NCBI GenBank assembly: GCA_000155435.1
Contig: DS990260.1
Location: 2,842,144-2,906,143 of the forward strand
Length of the DNA stretch: 64,000 nt
Reading direction: 5' to 3'
From: Clostridiales bacterium 1_7_47FAA
Lineage (GTDB): Bacteria > Bacillota > Clostridia > Lachnospirales > Lachnospiraceae
Shown: positions 45,047 through 53,160 of the stretch, in pieces
Layout of the letters: each line of letters starts with the position of its first letter
Position numbering within the stretch: the stretch's first letter is position 1
Notes under the pieces: generated by a model
The model's input: the letters and a program-made list of their open reading frames with translations, nothing else
What the model was told of the DNA's origin: nothing
Databases searched by the model: none
Translations under genes and position numbers: made by a program

Positions 45047-46405
45047 CTACTGCTGTGCCCTGAGTTCCTCCGCCGCTGCCTTTAGCGCCTCTGCCGGGGT
45101 CTGTGACCCATCCACAAATACGTTATACATGACCGAGTTGTTAACCAGGTCCTGGGCCGCAACAGAAAGGTCCGCATTGACTGGTGAAGGGCATCCATCC
45201 ACGTATCCGCCCATGATTTGAAAGAATGATTCGTTGTAGAAATACGCCATGGGGGCTGTCAGCCTGTCATCGGTCCATACATCGGTCCTGACCGGGTCAA
45301 ACTGCAGACACTCCCAGATATTTACATTGGCCTCATATGTAAGCTTTGACTCATATAATACTTCTTTTGCCAGTTCAACGTTCTTGCACTGGGTGGTAAT
45401 TGCCGTACCGGTCCCTCCGATACCCACGGTCCTTGGCTGTCCTTCCTCAAACACCGGCATTGGACGGATTGCAATCTTGCCTTCCAAGTCAGGCATATAG
45501 TTTGTAAACCGTGACATGAACCAGGAGGGCATGGTGAGGGATGCGCATCCGCCCTGATTCATCCAGGTCCAGAATTCCTCCACGGACGTGGAGCCGCCCG
45601 GAGCTGCTACCACTGCCCCTGTATCCCAGAAATCCTTCATCCACTCAAGGACCTTGATATTGGAATCGCTGTCCATCGCAACAGTTCCGTCTGCATTCAG
45701 GTAATCCCCTCCCTGCTGTACGATCATGGGCCAGAACGGACGCTGGTTGGATACTTCATATACCGTCATGGGGATACCGGTCTTTTCAAATACCTGAAGC
45801 CCCATTTCCCGGTACTGGTCCCAGGTTTCTATGGCGTCTACATCTTCAATGGTGAATCCTGCTTTTTCAATGATTTCCATGTTGTAATAGACCACGGACG
45901 CCCCCACGTGTGTGGGGATTCCATAATAACTGCTGTCCTTTTTATAAAGGTCAAACCTGGACTGGACACAGGATGCAAGTTCTTTCTCAACAATGTCGTT
46001 CAGTGGTACCAGCTGGACATCCCCTTTCAGGAAATTAGAAAAATAGTTGATATTGATATCCGCTATATCAGGGGCGCCCACGCCGGACTGCAGGGCTATC
46101 AGCAGTTTGTTGGCCATCTCCGCATTGGGATAAACCTCTATCTTCAGCTCCACAGGGCTGTCTGCATGTTTTTCGTTATAAACCTTTTCCCCAAATTCAA
46201 ACATCTGGTTATGCAGCTCATTGGAGGTCCAGATTGTTATTACGTTTCCCTCCCCGGAGCCTGACTGGCCTCCCGCAGCCTCTGTCTGCGCCGCCTGTGT
46301 CCCTCCTGCATTTCCTCCCCCAGAGTTCTCAGAGGAACCACCGCCGCATGCTGCCAGCGATAAGGCCATTGTCATTGCCAGTGTCGATGCCAATAATTTT
46401 TTCAT
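45047..46405 (-). CDS. Extracellular sugar-binding lipoprotein (arabinan system)
   Basis: A 452-residue lipoprotein: signal peptide with lipobox LAAC (Cys20), Gly/Ser/Asn/Gln-rich linker to about residue 55, then a family 1 solute-binding domain (VITIWTSNELHNQMFEFGE, YYGIPTHVGASVVYYN, PFWPMIVQQGGDYLNADG). It captures arabino-oligosaccharides or a related sugar outside the membrane, as judged by its operon with GH51. Expression probably depends on the sigma-54-type promoter at 46449-46463. Confidence 0.9.
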   Translation of the reverse strand: MKKLLASTLAMTMALSLAACGGGSSENSGGGNAGGTQAAQTEAAGGQSGSGEGNVITIWTSNELHNQMFEFGEKVYNEKHADSPVELKIEVYPNAEMANKLLIALQSGVGAPDIADININYFSNFLKGDVQLVPLNDIVEKELASCVQSRFDLYKKDSSYYGIPTHVGASVVYYNMEIIEKAGFTIEDVDAIETWDQYREMGLQVFEKTGIPMTVYEVSNQRPFWPMIVQQGGDYLNADGTVAMDSDSNIKVLEWMKDFWDTGAVVAAPGGSTSVEEFWTWMNQGGCASLTMPSWFMSRFTNYMPDLEGKIAIRPMPVFEEGQPRTVGIGGTGTAITTQCKNVELAKEVLYESKLTYEANVNIWECLQFDPVRTDVWTDDRLTAPMAYFYNESFFQIMGGYVDGCPSPVNADLSVAAQDLVNNSVMYNVFVDGSQTPAEALKAAAEELRAQQ

Positions 46406-46448
46406 AAGAAATACCTCCTTTTGATTGTCTGTTACGACATATTAAAAA

Positions 46449-46463
46449 GCAAATAATATGCCA
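46449..46463 (-). promoter_or_regulatory. Sigma-54 (-24/-12) promoter of the arabinan operon
   Basis: On the minus strand TGGCATATTATTTGC, with GG and GC exactly ten bases apart as required for sigma-54, and TTTGCT at the -12. It is 44 bases ahead of the binding-protein start. The gene directly upstream encodes a sigma-54 activator. Confidence 0.85.
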
Positions 46464-46582
46464 ATACCGCGGTCCCTGCCTGTTTTCATGACAAATGTCC
46501 CAAAAGCCCAGGATTAATCAACAATTTTAAGGAGACAAAAAAATGAGAGAACCGTTTCATCTGTTCTCCCACCCTTTTCAAG

Positions 46583-46612
46583 TGTTGCCTGCACTGTTGC
46601 CGTGAACGTTGC
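46583..46612. promoter_or_regulatory. Possible upstream activator sites, GTTGC at 12-bp period
   Basis: GTTGC occurs at 46584, 46596 and 46608, exactly 12 bases apart, 120-150 bases upstream of the -24 element, a normal distance for enhancer-type sites. A GTTGC-N-TGAAC-like arrangement also occurs upstream of the other sigma-54 promoter (49352-49366). Confidence 0.4.
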
Positions 46613-46633
46613 TTTCCTTGGGTGAACACAGAA

Positions 46634-48562
46634 TCATAACAGTCCCATCTTCCCCATTTTCCTCCATAGGGTTGTGCGGTTCAATCCCAGGCGCCTTGCA
46701 ACCTCGCTCTTATTATAGCCGCATTCCTTTAAGAGTCTTTCAATTTCCTCCTTCTGGATGTTCCTTATATACGCCGGTGCTGCCGCCTGATCCTGGATCC
46801 GCCCTACCTGTCCGGCTGTCTGTATCTGCCGGTCGTATTCCCCCAGTCCCAGGGATTCCTCCACATCCAAAACCTGTACTGCCGTATCCTGGGCAGTGAC
46901 GCTGATACGTTCCACAATATTGCGCAGCTCACGTATGTTCCCCATGAAAGGATAACTGCTAAGCAGTGTCATGGCATCCTCTGTAAAATGGTCCGCACAT
47001 GTCTCAAACTGCTCCTTATATTCCATAAGATAGTGTTCTGCCAGAAGCCGGATATCCTCCCTTCTCTTCCGGAGCGGGGGAAGGGGCAGGTTCAGGACAT
47101 CCAGCCGGTACAGAAGGTCTTCCCTGAAGAGTCCATCAAGGGTCATCTGCTTCAGGTTCTTATTGGTTGCGGCAATGATCCTGACATCAATCTTAACCAC
47201 CTTCTTACCTCCCACACGACGCACTTCCCGCTCCTGCAGCACACGCAGGAGCTTACCCTGGAAGCTGACAGGCAGCTCCGATACCTCGTCCAAAAACAGG
47301 GTGCCGCCATGCGCCTGTTCAAACAGGCCGGGCTTCCCTCCCTTAACCGCACCGGTAAACGCCCCCTCTTCATATCCGAACAGTTCGCTTTCCAAAAGGT
47401 TTTCCGGGAATGACGCGCAGTTAATGGCCACAAAAGGCCCGCTCTTCCGCTTGCTTGCATTATGTATACTTTGCGCTACCAGCTCTTTACCGGTTCCTGT
47501 CTCACCATATATAAGCACATTGGAGGTAACAGCAGCAAACTTTTCCGCCCGCTCAATCACATGCTCCATCACGGGACTTTGATGGATGATATCAGAAAAC
47601 TGATATTTTGCATAAAGTCCCATTTCATTCAGCTTAGAGCGGATCTGGGCCTCCCTCTGCTGCAGCCGTCCGATATCGTGGATGGTGATTATCATGCCCT
47701 TATATTCACCGCCAATCATCACTGGCGTGAAGTCAACCGCGATATTCATGTCCCGGGTTCTGTATATCTCATTGTCCAGATGCTGTTTCTCCCTGCATGC
47801 CTTCAGATAGTTTTTGGCCATAAACGGGAAGGATTCCTGGAACCCCTTTCCGGCAACCGGTCTTCTGTTGGGGAATATCCTCCCCACATTGGCATTGGCT
47901 ATCCCGATGCGTTCCCTGTCATCCACAAATATAAGGCCGTCTGTCACATTTTCAGCCAACAGTCTTAAAAACTCCATCTGGTTGGCTTCATACTCCATGT
48001 TTTTTAAAAGACTGGCAGCTGAGTTCAGCGCCCTTCCGATGGCCTCTTCACTGTTTTCTATAATACCGGAATAAACCTTGAATCCATTCTTTATCACACA
48101 TTTATTTGCATGGCTGCCGCTTATGAGGGCATCACAGCCCTCTTCTATGGCACGTTTTACCATGTCTTCAATCTGGTCCGGATTGTCAATCACATAAACC
48201 ACAAAATTTATGTTAAAAAGAGAGCTCATGGACTGGATATCCTTCATGTTTGAATAATCCCCAATCAGCCCTATTTTCTGACAATCCGTATGTTCCCTGC
48301 ACTGGGCAATGGCATTGACGATGTCACTGCCGGTTATGGGTATTTCCACAATGGCTCCATTAAACCGTTCCCTGATTACGTGTATGGAATAACCCCTGGC
48401 AATTACCAGGTCACATCCATCCTCTACCTCCAGATCATACATACGCGGAAAGTACTTGATGGATGCATTGGCGAATACCCCTTTATAGCATGGCTGGTCC
48501 ATAAGACGCCTGACAACAGGCGCCAGTTCCGGATATGGAACAAAATACGTGATTTTCCTCAT
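46634..48562 (-). CDS. Sigma-54-dependent activator with PrpR-type sensor
   Basis: A 642-residue enhancer-binding protein. Residues 1-185 are a PrpR_N-like sensor (EIPITGSDIVNAI, IGLIGDYSNM, GCDALISGSHANK), about 190-300 a PAS domain (NVTDGLIFVDDRERIGIAN), then the AAA+ core with GETGTGKE (353-360), the sigma-54 contact loop GAFTGA (400-405), TLFLDEVSEL and GNIRELRN, and finally a Fis-type helix-turn-helix (YNKSEVARRLGLNRTTLWRKM). It activates sigma-54 RNA polymerase by ATP hydrolysis. Encoded between two GH51 units, each with a -24/-12 promoter. Its start overlaps the YesL-like gene by 4 bp. Confidence 0.94.
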   Translation of the reverse strand: MRKITYFVPYPELAPVVRRLMDQPCYKGVFANASIKYFPRMYDLEVEDGCDLVIARGYSIHVIRERFNGAIVEIPITGSDIVNAIAQCREHTDCQKIGLIGDYSNMKDIQSMSSLFNINFVVYVIDNPDQIEDMVKRAIEEGCDALISGSHANKCVIKNGFKVYSGIIENSEEAIGRALNSAASLLKNMEYEANQMEFLRLLAENVTDGLIFVDDRERIGIANANVGRIFPNRRPVAGKGFQESFPFMAKNYLKACREKQHLDNEIYRTRDMNIAVDFTPVMIGGEYKGMIITIHDIGRLQQREAQIRSKLNEMGLYAKYQFSDIIHQSPVMEHVIERAEKFAAVTSNVLIYGETGTGKELVAQSIHNASKRKSGPFVAINCASFPENLLESELFGYEEGAFTGAVKGGKPGLFEQAHGGTLFLDEVSELPVSFQGKLLRVLQEREVRRVGGKKVVKIDVRIIAATNKNLKQMTLDGLFREDLLYRLDVLNLPLPPLRKRREDIRLLAEHYLMEYKEQFETCADHFTEDAMTLLSSYPFMGNIRELRNIVERISVTAQDTAVQVLDVEESLGLGEYDRQIQTAGQVGRIQDQAAAPAYIRNIQKEEIERLLKECGYNKSEVARRLGLNRTTLWRKMGKMGLL

Positions 48563-49170
48563 TCTCCTGTCCCTCCATTATCCATATAATCATCAAAAAT
48601 ACGTTCCAGTACCAGATGAAAGAAAACACCTGCACAGGACGGTATGATCAGGACCGCCCCAGGCAGTATGGACACCAGGCATAAGGCAGCCGTCAATAAA
48701 ATGGTAAGAAGGATGGTCCACGGAAAGTTCAGCACGCTCAGACAGACGCAGTTTTTAATCACCTGTGGCAGTCCTGACTTATATCTGGAAATATACGGGA
48801 ATACATACACGCCAACCATGATTATAAGAAGCCTGGCCGCCACAAACAGGACCTGGAGTATTATCATCCCGTCCTGTCCCCTGATAAGGTTCATGTCCAG
48901 ATGGATTGCGCCAAATAATACCGCCAGTATGACTGTCAGCACCGCAGACTGCCTGAAGCTGTTTCTGAAGCTATTCCAGAAAGACCTGAATATATACCCC
49001 CTGTCATATCTGAGACACTGCCCGGATGTATGATACAAGGCCGAGGAAGCAGCTCCCATGGTTATGAGCGGTATGGAAAATACAAACCACAGAAGGCTTA
49101 CATATATGTAATCCATCCACTTACTTATACCTCTGAAAATAATGTTGTCCGCGTTGAAAAATTGTTTCAT
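48559..49170 (-). CDS. YesL-like (DUF624) membrane protein
   Basis: A 203-residue membrane protein with about five hydrophobic segments, starting MKQFFNADNIIFRGISKWMDYIY. The pattern (FFN...N..F...S...D, NLLWLLFSIPLIT-like segment here VSLLWFVFSIPLITMG, ASSALYH) is that of DUF624, represented by YesL, which is found next to pectin or arabinan import genes. Function unknown, possibly a helper for sugar ABC systems. Start at 49170 is set by GGGAGG. Co-transcribed with the sigma-54 activator. Confidence 0.85.
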   Translation of the reverse strand: MKQFFNADNIIFRGISKWMDYIYVSLLWFVFSIPLITMGAASSALYHTSGQCLRYDRGYIFRSFWNSFRNSFRQSAVLTVILAVLFGAIHLDMNLIRGQDGMIILQVLFVAARLLIIMVGVYVFPYISRYKSGLPQVIKNCVCLSVLNFPWTILLTILLTAALCLVSILPGAVLIIPSCAGVFFHLVLERIFDDYMDNGGTGE

Positions 49171-49540
49171 ATCTGACCTCCCTATGTGATGCCGGCTGGC
49201 CTGGCAGGCAATATAGCAATCGTTTTTTACTACTATATTCTCGCAAATATCATGCCAATGTTCAATCTCTTTCAAAGCGCCTGGCCTGACACGCAATTAT
49301 CGTCCCAACCGCCTATGGGGAGATAAAAAATGGCTGCAAAGCGTTCAGACCGTTGCAGCACATGAACACTCTGAGCAGGCCATGTAACACCTCATTGCAG
49401 GATTATGGAAGAACCCTTCTGTATAAATGCGTCTGATACCAGGACTGCAATATCCTGGCATTAATTTTGCTTATATTCATATACGTAACCGGATGTTGAT
49501 TTCCAGACAGTAAAAAAACACAATAATGGGAGGAATGGTA
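49171..49540. other. Intergenic control region between YesL-like and GH51 genes
   Basis: About 370 bases without a gene. It contains the plus-strand sigma-54 promoter (49456-49470) and, some 100 bases before it, an inverted repeat GCTGCAA (49333-49339) / TTGCAGC (49353-49359) that may be an activator site. Confidence 0.6.
49456..49470 (+). promoter_or_regulatory. Sigma-54 (-24/-12) promoter of the long GH51 gene
   Basis: TGGCATTAATTTTGC with GG-N10-GC spacing, followed by TTAT. It shares TGGCAT, an A/T-only interior and TTTGCTT with the promoter at 46449-46463. The transcript would have a leader of about 60 bases. Confidence 0.85.
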
Positions 49541-52021
49541 ATGAGTTCAATCAGGATAATCACAGAACAGGCACTATTTGAGACAGCACCGGATTTCTAT
49601 GGTCTTTTTTTCGAGGATATAAACCGCGCTGGAGACGGAGGCCTTTACCCGGAAATGCTCCGGAACCGGGCCTTCGAGGATTCCATCCTTCCGGAACGCT
49701 GTAAGCCTCTGGACGGCACCTATGGATTCGTGACACCGGAAGGGTGGCGTGACCAGTTTAACAACGGAGAGGGGCTAAAACGCTGGATGGATGGGGTAGA
49801 TGAAACGCCCATACCGGCCTGGTATGCCAGGAATGCCAGGATGGACCTGGATTTCAATGATACGTTAAACAAAAACAGACTGGCTTCCCTAAACATAGAA
49901 TTTGAACCGGGCGGTTATGTGACCAATATCGGCTTTCGTGGACTTTCCCTGATTCAGGGCCAGTATTATGAGTTCTATATGTTTGCCCGGGGCAGCGTAT
50001 CCCTGACAGTCAGCCTGGAGTCCAAGGACCACCATGTCTATGCCAGCAAATCCCTGAATATCGCCGGGACAGACTACCAACGTTTCGATTTGACCCTGTG
50101 CCCGGACCACACGGATCCGGATGCACGGTTCACACTAAAGTCCAGTTCGGGCGGAAGCCTGAACCTTGGTTTTACCTCCCTGATGCCCAGGGATACATAT
50201 AAAGGCCACGGAATGAGAAAGGATTTAATGGAAATGCTTCAGAATACCGGTTCCAGATTCCTGCGTTTCCCAGGCGGATGTATCGTGGAGGGATTTACCC
50301 GTGAAACCGCTGTCCGGTTTCCACACATGATAGGGCCTGTCTGGGAACGGCCCAGCCATAACCTGATGTGGCATTACCGTACAACCAACGGCCTGGGCTA
50401 CCATGAATATCTGCAGATCTGCGAGGACCTGGGCCTGGAACCCATGTATGTCATCAACTGCGGCATCACCTGTCAGGGAAGAAAGCCGGAACTGTTTGAG
50501 GGGGATGAACTGGAACAGTGGATTCAGGAAGCCTTTGACGCCATCGACTACGCCACTGCCCCTGCTGACAGCAGATGGGGCCGCCTGCGGGCACAGGCAG
50601 GCCACCCGGAGCCGTTTAAACTGACCTATCTGGAAATAGGGAATGAAAATGATAAGGACGTATATTTTTCCCGGTATGAAAAATTCTATCATGCAATACA
50701 TAAGAGATATCCCCAGATAAAGCTGATATCCAACACCCATACGGAAAACCGGGGGCTTCCCACCCAGATTGTAGATGAACACCTCTACAGCACCGCCGAC
50801 ACTTTCGTGACCGCTTCTAATAAGTACCGTAATTATGACAGGAAAGGACCCCGGATATTCATCGGGGAGTATGCAGTAACCAGCGGACTGGATATCGGCA
50901 ATCTCAAATCAGCCCTGGCTGAGACCATGTATCTCATGGAGGCGGAAAAAAACCAGGACATTGTACGGCTGACAGCCTACGCGCCCTTATTCCAGAACGT
51001 GGATTATACTGCATGGTATCCCAACCTGATTGCATTTAACAACCATACATGCTTTGGCATCCCCTTTTATCACGCCCTGTCCATGCTGGCCAGGAATCAT
51101 GGTAAATCATTGTTAAGGACTGAAGCTGACTTCAGGTCCGGATATCCGGAGCCGGAAGGGCTGAACGGCCTTATTGCCTACCAGTCTGGCATACTTGTGA
51201 AAAATGTTCAGGTAAATGGGAAAGCGGCTGGGTTTTCCCACGGAATCATCGGAGATGTCCACAGTCATGAAGACGGCGCCCTGGAACTCACCTCAGATTA
51301 TATTGATGAACTGGAAGGATACCCTAATATGGGACACATCCCCATGCATACTGCATTTGTGACCTTTGGCGATAAAGAGGAACACAGCAGCACATATGAA
51401 CTTGAGGTACTGCTTCAGTCCCCGGAACAGGATATTGACATTGCCGTATGGGTTCACAGTACGCCCATGCTCTTCTCCAGGGATGAGACCAACCCCTTCT
51501 ATACATCCTGGAATCCTGTTTATACTGACCGGTATGTCTGGTCCATCAAACAGGGAATTGGGCGGTTCGCATCCGTCAACCGTTTTAATTACAGCTATTT
51601 TGGGACAGAATGCCAGCTTCCCATACGTTATGGGGAATACAACCGTTTCCAGGTAATTACAAGACACGGGGGCTTTGACTGCTATCTCAACGGCCAGTTA
51701 GTACAGACAGCCCAGATGGTACCTTATCCCATGGTGGCTGAACTTGCATCAGAGGACGATACCTTTATCTATGTAAAAATCGTCAACATTGGTAAGACGG
51801 AGGAAGCCGTAAACATATGTCTGGATTGTCCCATTGACGCCGTATATGAGGCGGAGCTGCTGACCGGACATCCAAAAGACACGAATTCCCTGGATAAACC
51901 GGATAAGATTTGCCCTGTTTCCCGTACCTTCAGCAATGGAGCTGGTTCTTTCACCTATCTTGCCCCGGCTTATTCCTTCTCGGTACTAAAACTTAGGAAA
52001 GCAGGTTCTAGTTGTATTTAA
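49541..52021 (+). CDS. GH51 alpha-L-arabinofuranosidase, long multidomain form
   Basis: An 826-residue cytoplasmic glycosidase. After a short strand region (YGLFFEDINRAGDGGLYPEM) there is a carbohydrate-binding-like beta domain (about 70-215), then the GH51 barrel with RFPGGCIVEGF, LEIGNENDKD (acid/base Glu369) and IFIGEYAVTSG (nucleophile Glu443), and a C-terminal beta-sandwich. The 800-residue form acts on arabinoxylan or arabinan fragments. GGGAGG seven bases before 49541 favours that start over ATG codons at 49526 and 49535. It has its own sigma-54 promoter and points away from the activator gene. Confidence 0.92.
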   Translation: MSSIRIITEQALFETAPDFYGLFFEDINRAGDGGLYPEMLRNRAFEDSILPERCKPLDGTYGFVTPEGWRDQFNNGEGLKRWMDGVDETPIPAWYARNARMDLDFNDTLNKNRLASLNIEFEPGGYVTNIGFRGLSLIQGQYYEFYMFARGSVSLTVSLESKDHHVYASKSLNIAGTDYQRFDLTLCPDHTDPDARFTLKSSSGGSLNLGFTSLMPRDTYKGHGMRKDLMEMLQNTGSRFLRFPGGCIVEGFTRETAVRFPHMIGPVWERPSHNLMWHYRTTNGLGYHEYLQICEDLGLEPMYVINCGITCQGRKPELFEGDELEQWIQEAFDAIDYATAPADSRWGRLRAQAGHPEPFKLTYLEIGNENDKDVYFSRYEKFYHAIHKRYPQIKLISNTHTENRGLPTQIVDEHLYSTADTFVTASNKYRNYDRKGPRIFIGEYAVTSGLDIGNLKSALAETMYLMEAEKNQDIVRLTAYAPLFQNVDYTAWYPNLIAFNNHTCFGIPFYHALSMLARNHGKSLLRTEADFRSGYPEPEGLNGLIAYQSGILVKNVQVNGKAAGFSHGIIGDVHSHEDGALELTSDYIDELEGYPNMGHIPMHTAFVTFGDKEEHSSTYELEVLLQSPEQDIDIAVWVHSTPMLFSRDETNPFYTSWNPVYTDRYVWSIKQGIGRFASVNRFNYSYFGTECQLPIRYGEYNRFQVITRHGGFDCYLNGQLVQTAQMVPYPMVAELASEDDTFIYVKIVNIGKTEEAVNICLDCPIDAVYEAELLTGHPKDTNSLDKPDKICPVSRTFSNGAGSFTYLAPAYSFSVLKLRKAGSSCI

Positions 52022-52051
52022 GATTTGATATCCTGGTTTATTGTGATATAA

Positions 52052-52093
52052 AGGAACCAGTCAGTTAATGTTTACCATTAACCGGCTGGTTCC
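52052..52093. terminator. Hairpin after the long GH51 gene
   Basis: AGGAACCAG/CTGGTTCCT with inner GTTAATG/CATTAAC. Little T tract. Lies between convergent GH51 and AEC genes and could serve both. Confidence 0.6.
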
Positions 52094-52215
52094 TGTTCAT
52101 CGCCATCCCTTTCCTGATGTCCCCTCCCCTTATCTTCTTATATCATGAATCCAGTCAACCTGCTGTTAAAAGCCAGCGGTTGTACCAGTTTATCAACTGC
52201 AGGATAACCCATCCC

Positions 52216-53160
52216 CTATATAACCCCCAAGGATTTCATCACCCATATCCCCACCGGAAGTGTAACCGCTGAAAGCAGCATGGAAACCGTAATAATCGCC
52301 GCCCCCAGTTCTCCGTCCCCGCCCATCTTCTTGGTTACAATATATACATTCATGGCCGATGGGACTGCAAACATCACAAATGCCGTTACAATCTGCTCCG
52401 TGCTGAATCCCATCCATTGCATTGGGACTGCAAATACAAGGGGTGTGACCACCACTTTATAAATCGCCCCAAACCCAATCCATGTCCCTCTGCCTGCAAA
52501 GGATGAGGGCCTGATACCTGCTCCGATTAATATAAGGGCCATGGGCGTTGACATCTGCCCCAGGTAGGATAGCGACTTCTCAGCCACAGACGGAAGCCTG
52601 ATTCCCAGCAGTGAAAATGGCAGGGCTGCGAGAATGGCCACAATCATGGGATTCGTTAAAATATCCTTAAGCATCCTCTTCCAGCTGACCTTCCTGCCTG
52701 AGGGGTCATAGTAAGACAGGACAATGGTGGCCAGTACATTGTAAAAGGGGAGTACAAAGGTAACCACCATAATGGTGGAGGGAATGGATTCCCTGCCCAG
52801 TATGCTCTGACAGATAGGAAGTCCCAGATACACAAAATTCCCTCTGAACGCACTGTGGACAACAGCGCTGACAGCCGTCCTGTCCCTGACTAAAAAAACA
52901 CATAAAATCCAGGCCCCTGCAAAAGCCGCACACGTACAGAGTAATAAATAGGCAGTAAATCCCACGTCCAGGCAGTCAGAAAAGTTGCTGCGGGATACAT
53001 CCAGGAATAATTTAGCCGGAAGCGCGGTATAAAAGACCAATGACGTGGCCTGTCCCACAAAATCCCCTGTTAATATACTGTGCCGCCCCAAATAGAAACC
53101 GATGCCCATTACCATGAATACAGGTATGACTGAATTAAGGCTGAAAGCTAAATGTTCCAT
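52216..53160 (-). CDS. AEC family transporter
   Basis: A 314-residue membrane protein with about ten hydrophobic segments in two inverted halves (auxin efflux carrier family). Typical elements are GIGFYLGR near the start, FRGNFVYLGLPI and the second-half SAMNVYIVTKKMGGD. Bacterial members carry small carboxylates such as malate. Its ATG overlaps the GH120 stop region (shared base 53160), so it is the last gene of the xylosidase operon; perhaps it handles an acid released from xylan, but this is only a guess. Confidence 0.85.
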   Translation of the reverse strand: MEHLAFSLNSVIPVFMVMGIGFYLGRHSILTGDFVGQATSLVFYTALPAKLFLDVSRSNFSDCLDVGFTAYLLLCTCAAFAGAWILCVFLVRDRTAVSAVVHSAFRGNFVYLGLPICQSILGRESIPSTIMVVTFVLPFYNVLATIVLSYYDPSGRKVSWKRMLKDILTNPMIVAILAALPFSLLGIRLPSVAEKSLSYLGQMSTPMALILIGAGIRPSSFAGRGTWIGFGAIYKVVVTPLVFAVPMQWMGFSTEQIVTAFVMFAVPSAMNVYIVTKKMGGDGELGAAIITVSMLLSAVTLPVGIWVMKSLGVI

